Origin: an uncultured Opitutales bacterium
GTDB taxonomy: Bacteria; Verrucomicrobiota; Verrucomicrobiia; Opitutales; Intestinicryptomonadaceae
Direction: 5' to 3'
NCBI GenBank assembly: GCA_944390805.1
Contig: CALXQW010000036.1
Coordinates: forward strand, 108,673 to 172,672
DNA: 64,000 nt
In this document: one piece after another, positions 9,901 through 17,765 of the stretch
Position numbering within the stretch: the stretch's first letter is position 1
Layout of the letters: every line of letters begins with the position of its first letter
The notes under the pieces: model-generated
Seen by the model: the letters and a program-made list of their open reading frames with translations, nothing else
What the model was told of the DNA's origin: nothing
Databases searched by the model: none
Position numbers and translations under genes: made by a program

Positions 9901-9990
9901 CGGCATTTTATATGCCGATTAAAAGAACTTTTTATTTTAGGGCGCAACAAAGAGTATTTGCGTATCTAAGATTTTCGCATACGCAGCCCT
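9901..9990. other. Structured intergenic element (nested inverted repeats) between rny and permease
   Basis: Three inverted repeats lie in 90 bases: CGGCAT/ATGCCG (9901-9906, 9912-9917), AGGGC/GCCCT (9939-9943, 9986-9990) and TGCGTAT/ATACGCA (9959-9965, 9979-9985). The last two are coaxial on the 3' side with a 15-nt bulge on the 5' side. No U-tract follows on either strand, so this is not a standard terminator. It could be a small RNA, a processing site at the rny 3' end, or a permease leader element. Confidence 0.4.
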
Positions 9991-10029
9991 ATTTATTTTC
10001 TATGGCAAGAGATATTCTTCTGTACTCTC

Positions 10030-11580
10030 TTAGGCATCTTGCTTTGGAGAGGCAGTTAGTGTAAACCTGCTTTCCCTTACAACAACTATCCGCACAGGAA
10101 CCGGAGTCTCAAGGGAATTTTCTATCTTTTCCTTTATTGCCTTTGCCAAGTCCGCGGTTTCAACATCATTTAAGACATCAGGGCTTACAGCAACCCTAAT
10201 CTCTCTGCCGGATTGTATCGCATAGGCCTTTGATACCCCTTCAAAAGATAGGGCAATTTCCTCCATGGCGCGAACCCTGCGCAAATATCCTTCCGTAGCC
10301 TCCATGCGCGCTCCTGGACGGGAAGACGATATACTGTCTGCTATTTGAACTATCGCCGCCGTGAGAGTTTTCATCTCAACTTCGTTATGGTGTGCCTCAA
10401 CCGCATTTACAACTTCGTCGCTCTCGCCGCACTGCGCAAGAATTTTTGCCGCGGCTATGGCATGGGAAACTTCTTGGCCGGAGGCCATTGCTTTTCCGAT
10501 ATCGTGGAATAGTCCAGCGCGGCGCGCTGCCTGCGTGTCCGAGTTGAACTCCGCCGCTATCAGCGCGGCAAGCTTTGCCGTCTCCACAGAATGCGCAAGC
10601 GTATTTTGATTAAGGGAAAGATGAAAATTCAAGCGCCCTAAGAGCTCGGCAATCTTTGGGTCTGCCTTGCCCGCTCCAGATTCCTCAAGCGCGTCTAAAC
10701 CCCATTGCAGGAATTTATCTCCTATAGACTTTTCCGCATTTGAAACAGCAGCTTCTATGCTTGCCGGATTTATCCTTCCGTCGGAAATAAGACTCTCAAG
10801 AGCCGATACGGCAATCTCTCTTCTTGCCGGATCAAAGCAGGATACCATTACGGAATCTGGGGTTTCGTCTATTATAAGCGACGCCCCCGCAGCCGACTCA
10901 AAAGAGCGTATGTTTCTGCCGTCCTTGCCTATGAGCCTTCCCTTCATCGCCTCGTCGGGAATTTTTACTATCTTTGTTGTTATCTCCTGCGTATAGCCAG
11001 GAGCCATGCGCCGCATAGCGTCAGCTAAAATCCTTTTAGATTTATCCTCCGCATCTCTCATTCCCTCGCGAATTATTTCATTTCTATATTCCGCAAGGTC
11101 TTCCGCGCATTTTTTTTCAAGCTCTATTTTTGCCGCTCTGCGTATCTCCTCTATTCCAGCATGTTTTATCGATGCAAGCTTGTCGGCATACTCCTTTGCC
11201 ATGCGCCTGTGGTTTTCCTTCATTCCGGCAAAACGGGCGTACTCTGTTCTTGCTTCCTCCTCGGCGCGGATCGCCGCAGCCTTCTGCCTTTCAAGCTCTG
11301 AAAGGCGCAGATCTATCTCATGTTTGGCTTCCCTGGCGTGCGAGAGCAAATCTTCATACTCAGACTTAAGCTCCAAGCCCTGTTCCTTTAAATTTATCTC
11401 AAGTTCGGCTGCCTTCTTTTCATATTTTAATTTTTCGTCTGCGCGTATGCTTTCAACTTCGGCGTCCATCTTGCTCTTTAGAGAATGGGCCTTCACAAAC
11501 AAAATTACGCACTCCGCAAACAGCACCGTAGCAAGAAGGCCGAGCAGTATTGATGATGTGTCGAAGGCGTTGAAGTCCAT
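10030..11580 (-). CDS. rny: Ribonuclease Y
   Basis: A 516-residue membrane-anchored endoribonuclease that starts bulk mRNA decay in bacteria lacking RNase E. Domain order is canonical: an N-terminal membrane helix (about residues 10-30), a long charged coiled coil (35-195), a KH domain with GRLIGKDGRN at 214-223, and an HD domain with FHDIGK at 358-363 plus the downstream EAHHNEVE helix. Length matches the family. The gene is monocistronic and divergent from rnhC; ymdB, the usual rny neighbour in Firmicutes, is 4.5 kb away on the same strand. The start is supported by the membrane helix beginning within ten residues. Certainty is high. Confidence 0.96.
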   Translation of the reverse strand: MDFNAFDTSSILLGLLATVLFAECVILFVKAHSLKSKMDAEVESIRADEKLKYEKKAAELEINLKEQGLELKSEYEDLLSHAREAKHEIDLRLSELERQKAAAIRAEEEARTEYARFAGMKENHRRMAKEYADKLASIKHAGIEEIRRAAKIELEKKCAEDLAEYRNEIIREGMRDAEDKSKRILADAMRRMAPGYTQEITTKIVKIPDEAMKGRLIGKDGRNIRSFESAAGASLIIDETPDSVMVSCFDPARREIAVSALESLISDGRINPASIEAAVSNAEKSIGDKFLQWGLDALEESGAGKADPKIAELLGRLNFHLSLNQNTLAHSVETAKLAALIAAEFNSDTQAARRAGLFHDIGKAMASGQEVSHAIAAAKILAQCGESDEVVNAVEAHHNEVEMKTLTAAIVQIADSISSSRPGARMEATEGYLRRVRAMEEIALSFEGVSKAYAIQSGREIRVAVSPDVLNDVETADLAKAIKEKIENSLETPVPVRIVVVRESRFTLTASPKQDA

Positions 11581-11699
11581 TTTTCTATACAGCTATATAT
11601 TTCCTGTCTTTAATTTGGATTATTTAAGGAGGCGTAAAAATATTAGGCAAGTATAATCTTGATTTCATAAAATAGCGCAATAGCTTAAAAAGATAGGAT

Positions 11700-12647
11700 A
11701 TGAAAAGAAAAAACGCCCCAGATTCCGATTTGCCGAAAGCCAAGACTCTTTACACAACAACGCTGACGCAGGAACAAGCTGAAAAGCTCGACGACTGGCT
11801 CGACAAGCATCTCTGGGTGCCGTACAACGTCAACTATTCTCTCTTCGCTTACAAGAGCAAAGACGTAAACGTTGTAGTCTACAAATCAGGCAAGGCCGTG
11901 ATACAAGGGAAAGGCACGGAAGATTTTGTAAGATTTGTTCTTGAGACGGAAATAACGCAAACTCCAATGATGGGGTACGAGCGCGTTTTGCATCCAGAAT
12001 GGTTCACGGCGCATGCGGGCGTGGACGAGAGCGGAAAGGGAGATCTGTTTGGTCCGCTGGTTTCGTGCTGCGTAATTGCAGATGCTTCGGCTGTGCAGAA
12101 ATGGATAGATGACGATCTTAAGGAGTCCAAAAAAGTTACGAGCGACAAAGCCGTTCTTGTAATGGCCAGAAAGATAAAAGCCACAAAGGGAGTAGTCGCC
12201 AAGGTTAGCTATGCCGGAATGGAAAAGTACAACGATATGTACCATAGTTTTGGGCAGAATTTGAACAAGCTTTTGGCATGGATGCATGCAAGGGCGATAG
12301 AGTCGGCCTTGGCAGAGAGGCATGTTCCTTGGGGCATGTTGGACCAGTTCACCAAGCAGCCGCTCGTGCAGAGGCAGCTAAAGGTTGAAAACTTTGAACT
12401 GAAGATGCAGACCAAGGCAGAGGCCGATCCGGTTGTAGCCGCCGCGTCGATAGTAGCCAGGGCAACATACATATATGTTCTCAACAAGCTTTCCGAGGAA
12501 TTTGGCGAGCAGTTGTTGAAGGGCGCCGGGGCGGAGGCCAAGGAGCAGGCAGTGCGCATTGTAAAGAAATTTGGGCCAGAGAATCTCAAAAGGTTTGCAA
12601 AGATGCATTTTAAGACGGCGCGGGAGGCTATTGTGCAGGCTCGATGA
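11700..12647 (+). CDS. rnhC: Ribonuclease HIII
   Basis: A 315-residue RNase H of the HIII type, which removes RNA from RNA:DNA hybrids. The N-terminal 85 residues form the TBP-like substrate-binding domain that distinguishes HIII from HII. The catalytic core starts with HAGVDESGKGD (D109, E110), and the conserved basic/Asp helix KAEADPVVAAASIVAR follows near residue 245. The stop codon overlaps the start of rnhB in an ATGA arrangement, so the two RNases H are probably translationally coupled. The gene is divergent from rny with a gap of 119 bp. Confidence 0.94.
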   Translation: MKRKNAPDSDLPKAKTLYTTTLTQEQAEKLDDWLDKHLWVPYNVNYSLFAYKSKDVNVVVYKSGKAVIQGKGTEDFVRFVLETEITQTPMMGYERVLHPEWFTAHAGVDESGKGDLFGPLVSCCVIADASAVQKWIDDDLKESKKVTSDKAVLVMARKIKATKGVVAKVSYAGMEKYNDMYHSFGQNLNKLLAWMHARAIESALAERHVPWGMLDQFTKQPLVQRQLKVENFELKMQTKAEADPVVAAASIVARATYIYVLNKLSEEFGEQLLKGAGAEAKEQAVRIVKKFGPENLKRFAKMHFKTAREAIVQAR

Positions 12648-13399
12648 AACGGCAAAACAAGAGCCAATCTCTTGCGGATTTCGATGCCGACTATCTTTCT
12701 GGCCGCTCTTATGTGTTGGGCGTTGACGAGGCCGGAAGGGGTGCTCTTGCCGGGCCTGTATGTGCCGCAGCTGTTCTCTTGGGGGCAGACTTTTATTCAG
12801 ATAAAAAGCTCTTGGAGAATTTTTCCCGGCTCGACGATTCAAAGCGCATGACGGAAGACGAGCGCAAAGCAATATTTGATATAATGGTAAATTTAAGGAA
12901 CGCCGGGCGCATTGATTTTGAAGCGGCGTTTGCTGAAGTTGAAGAGATAGAGAGTTTAAATATTTTGGGCGCTACAAAGCTTGCTATGGAGCGCGCTATT
13001 GGCGCGTTGAATGAAAGGCGCAATCTTTTGCTCAAAGAAAGCTCGTATGCGGCAACGCTCTTTGGTGAGGGGCAGGCAGACTTGTCAAAGTCTTTGCTTC
13101 TTATAGACGGCAATCCGCTGCGCAAATTTAAGTTTAGGCACATTGCAATAGTGAAGGGCGATTCAAAGAGCTTTGCGATTGCAGCAGCATCGGTTGTTGC
13201 AAAGGTTACAAGAGATATGTATATGGCGGAGATTTCCGACGCCTACCCACATTACGATTTTGCCAAACACAAGGGTTACGGCACTGCGCTGCATTTGCAG
13301 AATTTGATGCTTTACGGTCCGAGCGAACTACACCGCAAAAGTTTTTTAAAGAAATTGAGGGCGGGGCCCATTCAGAATATTCAATCTGAGTTGTTTTAA
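12644..13399 (+). CDS. rnhB: Ribonuclease HII
   Basis: A 251-residue RNase HII, expected to excise single ribonucleotides misincorporated in DNA. GVDEAGRG (D28, E29) begins the catalytic core, followed by LAGPVCAAAV and, further on, the KGDSKSFAIAAASVVAKVTRD helix and a final PHYDFAKHKGYGT block. It lacks the TBP-like domain of its upstream neighbour, confirming that the pair is HIII plus HII rather than a duplication. An insert of about 20 residues around position 125-145 (between the GALNERR helix and LLLIDG strand) makes it longer than E. coli RnhB. The start codon is embedded in the rnhC stop (ATGA). Confidence 0.94.
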   Translation: MKRQNKSQSLADFDADYLSGRSYVLGVDEAGRGALAGPVCAAAVLLGADFYSDKKLLENFSRLDDSKRMTEDERKAIFDIMVNLRNAGRIDFEAAFAEVEEIESLNILGATKLAMERAIGALNERRNLLLKESSYAATLFGEGQADLSKSLLLIDGNPLRKFKFRHIAIVKGDSKSFAIAAASVVAKVTRDMYMAEISDAYPHYDFAKHKGYGTALHLQNLMLYGPSELHRKSFLKKLRAGPIQNIQSELF

Positions 13400-13553
13400 G
13401 CGTTTGATTGCGCGCTCATATTTGAGTGGAATTTCTGCGTTATATGGCATGAAGGGCGCAGTTATATTTTTTTCTTTAATCGAGTTGAAAAATAAGTGCA
13501 TAAAATGCTTGAAAAAATAAAAAATAGGCTCATATATCCAACGGAATAAAAAA

Positions 13554-14720
13554 ATGGAAAAGGAGAATACAGGCGTCATAGCATTGGAAGACGGCAGCGT
13601 CTTCAGGGGCGGTTCGTTTGGGGCCGTTAAGACTGCCGTTGGCGAGGCTGTATTCAATACTTCCATGACAGGATACCAGGAGCTGTTGACGGATCCGTCG
13701 TACTTTGGACAGATAGTCAACATGACTGCGGTTGAAATAGGCAATTATGGAATAAACTCTTCCGATGTGGAGTCGGACGGGGTTAAAGTTAAAGGTTTTG
13801 CCGTCAGATCGCTAAGTCCAATAACGAGCAGCTGGCGCTCGGAGATGTCTCTTGACGAATACCTCGAAAAGAACGGGGTTCCAGGAGTGTCTGGCATAGA
13901 CACAAGAGCCATAACAAAGAAATTGCGCTCTGCCGGTTCAATGAAAGCCTGCATATCCACAGAAGGAATTTCCGACGAGGAGGCTATTTCCAGAGCGAGA
14001 GCTTGGGAGGGTCTTGTTGGGGTTGACTATGTAAAAGAGGTTACTGTAAAGAAGCCATTTTACTTCGATACTGCCAAATTTGATATTACTCCGTTTACGG
14101 TTGTCGGTACGAGCTTGAATAAGAGCAAGCGTCCGGCGAGGCTTTTTAAATGTGCCGCGATAGACTATGGCGCAAAGCTTTCAATTTTTAAAAGGCTGGC
14201 GTTTCACGGTTTTGACGTCACTGTTTTCCCGGCGAATACTCCGGCGGAGCAGATAGAGGAATTTGGGCCGGAATGTTTATTTTTATCTAACGGGCCGGGA
14301 GATCCTTCGGCTGTTACATATGCGCATAAATGCGTGGCGAGGCTGATTAAGAAATATCCCACATTCGGAATATGCTTGGGCCATCAGCTTATAGCCCATG
14401 CAATGGGCGCAAAGACATACAAGCTTAAATTTGGCCATAGAGGCGGAAACCAGCCTGTCAAGAATCTTGATACAGGCAAGGTATCTATAACTTCTCAAAA
14501 CCACGGTTTTGCAGTCGATGCGAAATCGCTAGAGAATGTTGGCGGCATAGTTACGGAGATAAATCTCAACGACAATACCGTAGAGGGTCTGCGCCATAAA
14601 GACTTGCCGGTATTTTCTGTTCAGTATCATCCGGAGGCGGCTCCGGGGCCCAATGATGCAGACGGTCTTTTTGGATACTTTTATTACTACGTTCGAGACA
14701 TACTTGCACCCGAAAAGTGA
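13554..14720 (+). CDS. carA: Carbamoyl-phosphate synthase small subunit (glutaminase)
   Basis: A 388-residue small subunit that hydrolyses glutamine and passes ammonia to CarB for carbamoyl phosphate, feeding pyrimidine and arginine synthesis. The N-terminal CPSase_sm_chain domain (residues 8-150) contains FNTSMTGYQE and SGIDTRAIT. The class I GATase domain has NGPGDP, GICLGHQ with nucleophile C274, and the HPE dyad at H359/E361. carB is not adjacent, as far as the window shows. A strong intrinsic terminator follows directly, so carA is the end of its transcript; 154 bp separate it from rnhB, so a separate promoter is likely. Confidence 0.96.
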   Translation: MEKENTGVIALEDGSVFRGGSFGAVKTAVGEAVFNTSMTGYQELLTDPSYFGQIVNMTAVEIGNYGINSSDVESDGVKVKGFAVRSLSPITSSWRSEMSLDEYLEKNGVPGVSGIDTRAITKKLRSAGSMKACISTEGISDEEAISRARAWEGLVGVDYVKEVTVKKPFYFDTAKFDITPFTVVGTSLNKSKRPARLFKCAAIDYGAKLSIFKRLAFHGFDVTVFPANTPAEQIEEFGPECLFLSNGPGDPSAVTYAHKCVARLIKKYPTFGICLGHQLIAHAMGAKTYKLKFGHRGGNQPVKNLDTGKVSITSQNHGFAVDAKSLENVGGIVTEINLNDNTVEGLRHKDLPVFSVQYHPEAAPGPNDADGLFGYFYYYVRDILAPEK

Positions 14721-14742
14721 AAGGCATGTAAGCACGTGCATG

Positions 14743-14773
14743 AAAACCCCGGGTGAAAATCCGGGGTTTTTTG
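14743..14773 (+). terminator. Intrinsic terminator after carA
   Basis: A 10-bp perfect stem (AAAACCCCGG with CCGGGGTTTT, 14743-14752 and 14761-14770) closing an 8-nt loop and running into TTTTTTGTTTT, 22 bases after the carA stop. Confidence 0.9.
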
Positions 14774-14822
14774 TTTTGCCAAAATTTTTCTATAAACTAA
14801 AACCCAATAACAAAAAATAAAG

Positions 14823-15830
14823 ATGAATAACGAAAAATCGGAAAAGTCTCCCAAGTCGGCGCATAACAGCTGGGTTGGGTTCAGAAAGGAACTGAAGGTT
14901 GTCGACTGTACAATTAGAGACGGCGGCCTCATGAACAACAGCAACTTTGACGACAAAGTTGTCAAGGCAGTGTACGACGCATGTGTTGCGGGCGGCGTTG
15001 ACTACATGGAGTTGGGCTACAAGAATAGCGATAAGATATTTGCTCCAACAGAATACGGCGCATGGCGTTTCTGCAAGGAGGACGACTTAAGGCGCATAGT
15101 TGGAGAGAATCCTTCCGATTTGAAACTTGCTGCTATGGCTGATGCCGAAAAGAGCAATTACAAGACAGATATTGTTTCAAAGAAGGATAGTCCTTTAGAT
15201 TTGATAAGGGTAGCAACCTATGTCCATCAGATTCCTTTGGCTTTGGACATGGTCAAAGATGCCATTGACAAAGGATATGAGACAACAATAAATCTTATGG
15301 CAGTATCTACTGTTGCAGAAAGGGAATTGGATGAAGGTCTTGAATTGCTTGCAGAAAGCGAGGCAAAAGCCATTTACCTTGTTGACAGTTTTGGATCGCT
15401 ATACTCCGAACAGATTCACTACATGATAAATAAATACCTGCGTTTTGCCAGGGCGACAGGTAAAGAAGTTGGCATACACGCGCACAACAACATGCAGCTT
15501 GCTTTTGCAAATACGATAGAGGCAATAATCTGCGGGGCTAATATGGTTGATGCCACATTTGCCGGATTGGGACGCGGCGCTGGAAACTGCCAGATGGAGC
15601 TTCTTCTTAATTTCCTGCATAATCCGAAGTACAGGGTTCGTCCTGTGCTTCAGACTGTTCAAGATTTCATAGAGCCGATGAGGGCAAAGCTTGGTTGGGG
15701 ATTCGACTACCCGTACATGATAACCGGTTTCCTGAACCGCCATCCTCGCGATGCCATGAAGTTCAACGAGGCTGCAGACGCAAAGGAACATATTGTCGAT
15801 TTCTACGACGATATGTTAAAAAACGTCTAA
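14823..15830 (+). CDS. DRE-TIM metallolyase (HMGL-like aldolase/citramalate synthase-type)
   Basis: A 335-residue TIM-barrel enzyme of the HMG-CoA lyase/isopropylmalate synthase superfamily. The divalent-metal motif is VDCTIRDGG (about residues 27-35; a DxTxRDG variant), and the metal-binding HAHNN and GLGRGAGN strands follow near residues 221 and 255. It lacks a C-terminal regulatory LeuA domain and a CoA-lyase Cys loop, so it resembles the stand-alone aldolase catalytic domain proteins often found in Bacteroidetes, some in nucleotide-sugar or surface-glycan loci. The reaction is probably a retro-aldol or Claisen step on a 2-oxo acid, but no substrate can be named. It stands alone between carA and a bidirectional terminator. 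Confidence 0.8.
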   Translation: MNNEKSEKSPKSAHNSWVGFRKELKVVDCTIRDGGLMNNSNFDDKVVKAVYDACVAGGVDYMELGYKNSDKIFAPTEYGAWRFCKEDDLRRIVGENPSDLKLAAMADAEKSNYKTDIVSKKDSPLDLIRVATYVHQIPLALDMVKDAIDKGYETTINLMAVSTVAERELDEGLELLAESEAKAIYLVDSFGSLYSEQIHYMINKYLRFARATGKEVGIHAHNNMQLAFANTIEAIICGANMVDATFAGLGRGAGNCQMELLLNFLHNPKYRVRPVLQTVQDFIEPMRAKLGWGFDYPYMITGFLNRHPRDAMKFNEAADAKEHIVDFYDDMLKNV

Positions 15831-15831
15831 A

Positions 15832-15953
15832 CCCGTCCGGGAAATAGGCATCTTTGCATTTCCATACGAGCCCATCTGCGGACGGGCAAATGGGAATGCC
15901 AGGGTGCGTGCCGATATCCGTAATTTAGCGGCGAACATGCCTTGGCATTTCCA
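15832..15953. other. Structured intergenic element with competing hairpins
   Basis: Just after the aldolase-like stop, an 8-bp repeat CCCGTCCG (15832-15839) pairs with CGGACGGG (15879-15886). Inside its loop GCATTTCCA (15856-15864) can pair with TGGGAATGC (15891-15899), which is outside it, and a second copy of GCATTTCCA (15945-15953) can pair with the same partner. The helices are mutually entangled, suggesting alternative folds or a pseudoknot. No U-tract follows. The function is unknown. Confidence 0.4.
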
Positions 15954-15996
15954 GTTTATCAACATAGCTTAATTATAAGCGGCTACATTTGCACAA

Positions 15997-16038
15997 AAAA
16001 AAGAGGTTCAGGTTAAATTTAACCCAAACCTCTTTTGC
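15997..16038. terminator. Bidirectional terminator between aldolase-like gene and ymdB
   Basis: An interrupted stem, AAGAGGTT-ca-GGTT with AACC-ca-AACCTCTT (16001-16014 and 16021-16034), has A-rich sequence on the left and T-rich sequence on the right. It can therefore terminate the plus-strand aldolase-like gene and the minus-strand adk-ymdB operon. Confidence 0.8.
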
Positions 16039-16092
16039 TTTTTACAAATGTTTTGCGAGACAATATATTTTTTTATAAAGTAGCCTGACGCT

Positions 16093-16977
16093 CTATTTGT
16101 CCGCATATTCCTCTTTTGTTTCTGCAGAGGATTGTGATGCGGTAGCTTGCTTAGAATCTTTCTCAGCCTCGGCAGTTTTAAACACATATTCCTCTCCGAA
16201 TGGAGGAAATTGAAACTGTTCAATTTTTAGGGATTTTTTTGAGGAATCGTCAAAATCTATTATGCACCCGCATATCCTAACGTCTCCTTCCGCCACAAGA
16301 AAATGTCTGGGTCTGCCGTCGATAAACCTTGAGAGTATTGGCTCTACTGTTCTGCCCAAGCAGGAATCCCACGGACCTGTCATTCCGGCGTCGGTAAGAA
16401 ATGCCGTTCCACCTTTGAATATTCTGGCGTCCGCCGTTGGAATATGAGTGTGTGTGCCGACTACAGCTGAAATCTTGCCGTCCATATGGTATCCCATACA
16501 GACCTTTTCTGAGGTTGTCTCGGCATGGAAGTCCAACAGAACCCAGTCGGCAAGAGAGGACAGTTTTTCGGCATACTCAGATGCCTTTCTGAAGGGGCAA
16601 TCTGCCTTAATCTTCATCAGCGTCTGCCCAAGTAGCGAAAATACCGCAAGTTTTTTGTCTCCAACTTGCAGTATAACATAGTCTCTCCCAGGGTTGTTCG
16701 GCGGAAGGTTAGCCGGGCGGCAAACCTTTTCAAGCTGATCTATCTCAGACTCAAAGCAGCGCTGGTCCCACACATGGTCTCCCAATGTAATGGCGTCGAC
16801 GCCAGCCCTGAAGAGCTCCTCCGACATCTTTTTAGATATTCCGTTTCCGCCAGCGGCATTTTCCGCATTAGCAACAACGGCGTCTATAGAATGCGCGGCT
16901 CTGATATTGGCAAGCTCGGCCGACAGAATTTTTCTGCCGGCCTTTCCGACTATATCCCCTAAGAACAAAACCCTCAT
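16093..16977 (-). CDS. ymdB: YmdB-family metallophosphoesterase
   Basis: A 294-residue phosphodiesterase of the TIGR00282/YmdB family; Bacillus YmdB cleaves 2',3'-cyclic nucleotides and influences biofilm formation. The metal site is well preserved: FLGDIVGKAGR at residues 5-15, ANAENAAGGNGIS near 36, LGDHVWDQ near 65, DFHAETTSEK near 150 and GTHTHIPTADARI near 175. A C-terminal tail of about 30 residues is rich in Lys, Glu, Ser and Ala and looks disordered. It is cotranscribed with adk: the adk stop overlaps this start (ATGA). Genetic linkage to adenylate kinase is unusual compared with the common rny-ymdB pairing. Confidence 0.92.
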   Translation of the reverse strand: MRVLFLGDIVGKAGRKILSAELANIRAAHSIDAVVANAENAAGGNGISKKMSEELFRAGVDAITLGDHVWDQRCFESEIDQLEKVCRPANLPPNNPGRDYVILQVGDKKLAVFSLLGQTLMKIKADCPFRKASEYAEKLSSLADWVLLDFHAETTSEKVCMGYHMDGKISAVVGTHTHIPTADARIFKGGTAFLTDAGMTGPWDSCLGRTVEPILSRFIDGRPRHFLVAEGDVRICGCIIDFDDSSKKSLKIEQFQFPPFGEEYVFKTAEAEKDSKQATASQSSAETKEEYADK

Positions 16978-17648
16978 TTCGCGGCCTTGAATCCGAGTCT
17001 CTTAACCAGGGCTTCCATGTCCGCCTTAAGGCCTGCAGATGATATCTCCGATGGAACCATCTCAACTACGCCCATAGCCTCATAATGCTTTAAGATTGGC
17101 AGGGTGCTGCTCTTAAATACCTCAAGACGCTTAAGGACAGTTTCAGGGGCATCGTCTGGACGTGAGGCAAGAGGAGTTGCGCATTTGTCGCAAATGTCTG
17201 GATTCTTCGGAGGATTCATCGTCTTGTGGTAAGTGGCCTGGCAAGTAGGGCAAACGAGCCTTCCAGATACTCTGCGCACAATTTCCTCGTCCGATATTAC
17301 AAGATTTATCACCGCCGATATAGGCTTGCCCAAGCCTTTCAATATCTTATCGAGAGCCTCTGCCTGCGAGAGTGTTCTGGGGAATCCGTCGAGTATAAAA
17401 CCGTTTTTGCAATCGGGATGAGAGAGCCTTTCGGAAACCATTTCAACTACGGTTTCGTCGGGGACAAGCTCGCCCTTGTCCATGTACGATTTTACCTTAA
17501 CTCCGAGCGGAGTCATATTTTTTATATTCGAGCGGAATATATCTCCCGTAGCAATCTGCGGTATTTCGAGTATTTCCGCGAGAACCGCCGAACGTGTTCC
17601 TTTGCCGCTTCCGGGGGCTCCGAAAATAATTAGATTTGGCTTTTGCAT
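16974..17648 (-). CDS. adk: Adenylate kinase, zinc-LID type
   Basis: A 224-residue adenylate kinase that interconverts ATP + AMP and 2 ADP. The P-loop is FGAPGSGKGT about ten residues from the start, followed by TGDIFR, GFPRTLSQAEALD and the LID domain. The LID carries a four-cysteine zinc motif (CPTCQATYH, then CDKCATPL), as in Gram-positive and several other adenylate kinases. I chose the ATG at 17648 because the P-loop normally follows within about 10 residues; the frame is open a further 44 codons upstream to 17780 but that part is basic, non-conserved and overlaps the divergent polymerase gene. The stop overlaps the ymdB start by 4 bp. Confidence 0.95.
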   Translation of the reverse strand: MQKPNLIIFGAPGSGKGTRSAVLAEILEIPQIATGDIFRSNIKNMTPLGVKVKSYMDKGELVPDETVVEMVSERLSHPDCKNGFILDGFPRTLSQAEALDKILKGLGKPISAVINLVISDEEIVRRVSGRLVCPTCQATYHKTMNPPKNPDICDKCATPLASRPDDAPETVLKRLEVFKSSTLPILKHYEAMGVVEMVPSEISSAGLKADMEALVKRLGFKAAK

Positions 17649-17765
17649 GGTAATATAAGTAAACAAATAGTTTGAAACTTGGAATAAAATCGGCAAGCAT
17701 ATTTTGGGCTTTTTGATAAGACGCCTCTTTTGGCGTTTTACCCGCATGAAAAACTTTGCAAAAAC

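Noticed and set aside
11006..11656. 216-codon plus-strand frame antisense to rny
   Set aside because: Ser/Ala-rich product created by the coiled-coil codon bias of rny; no start signal.
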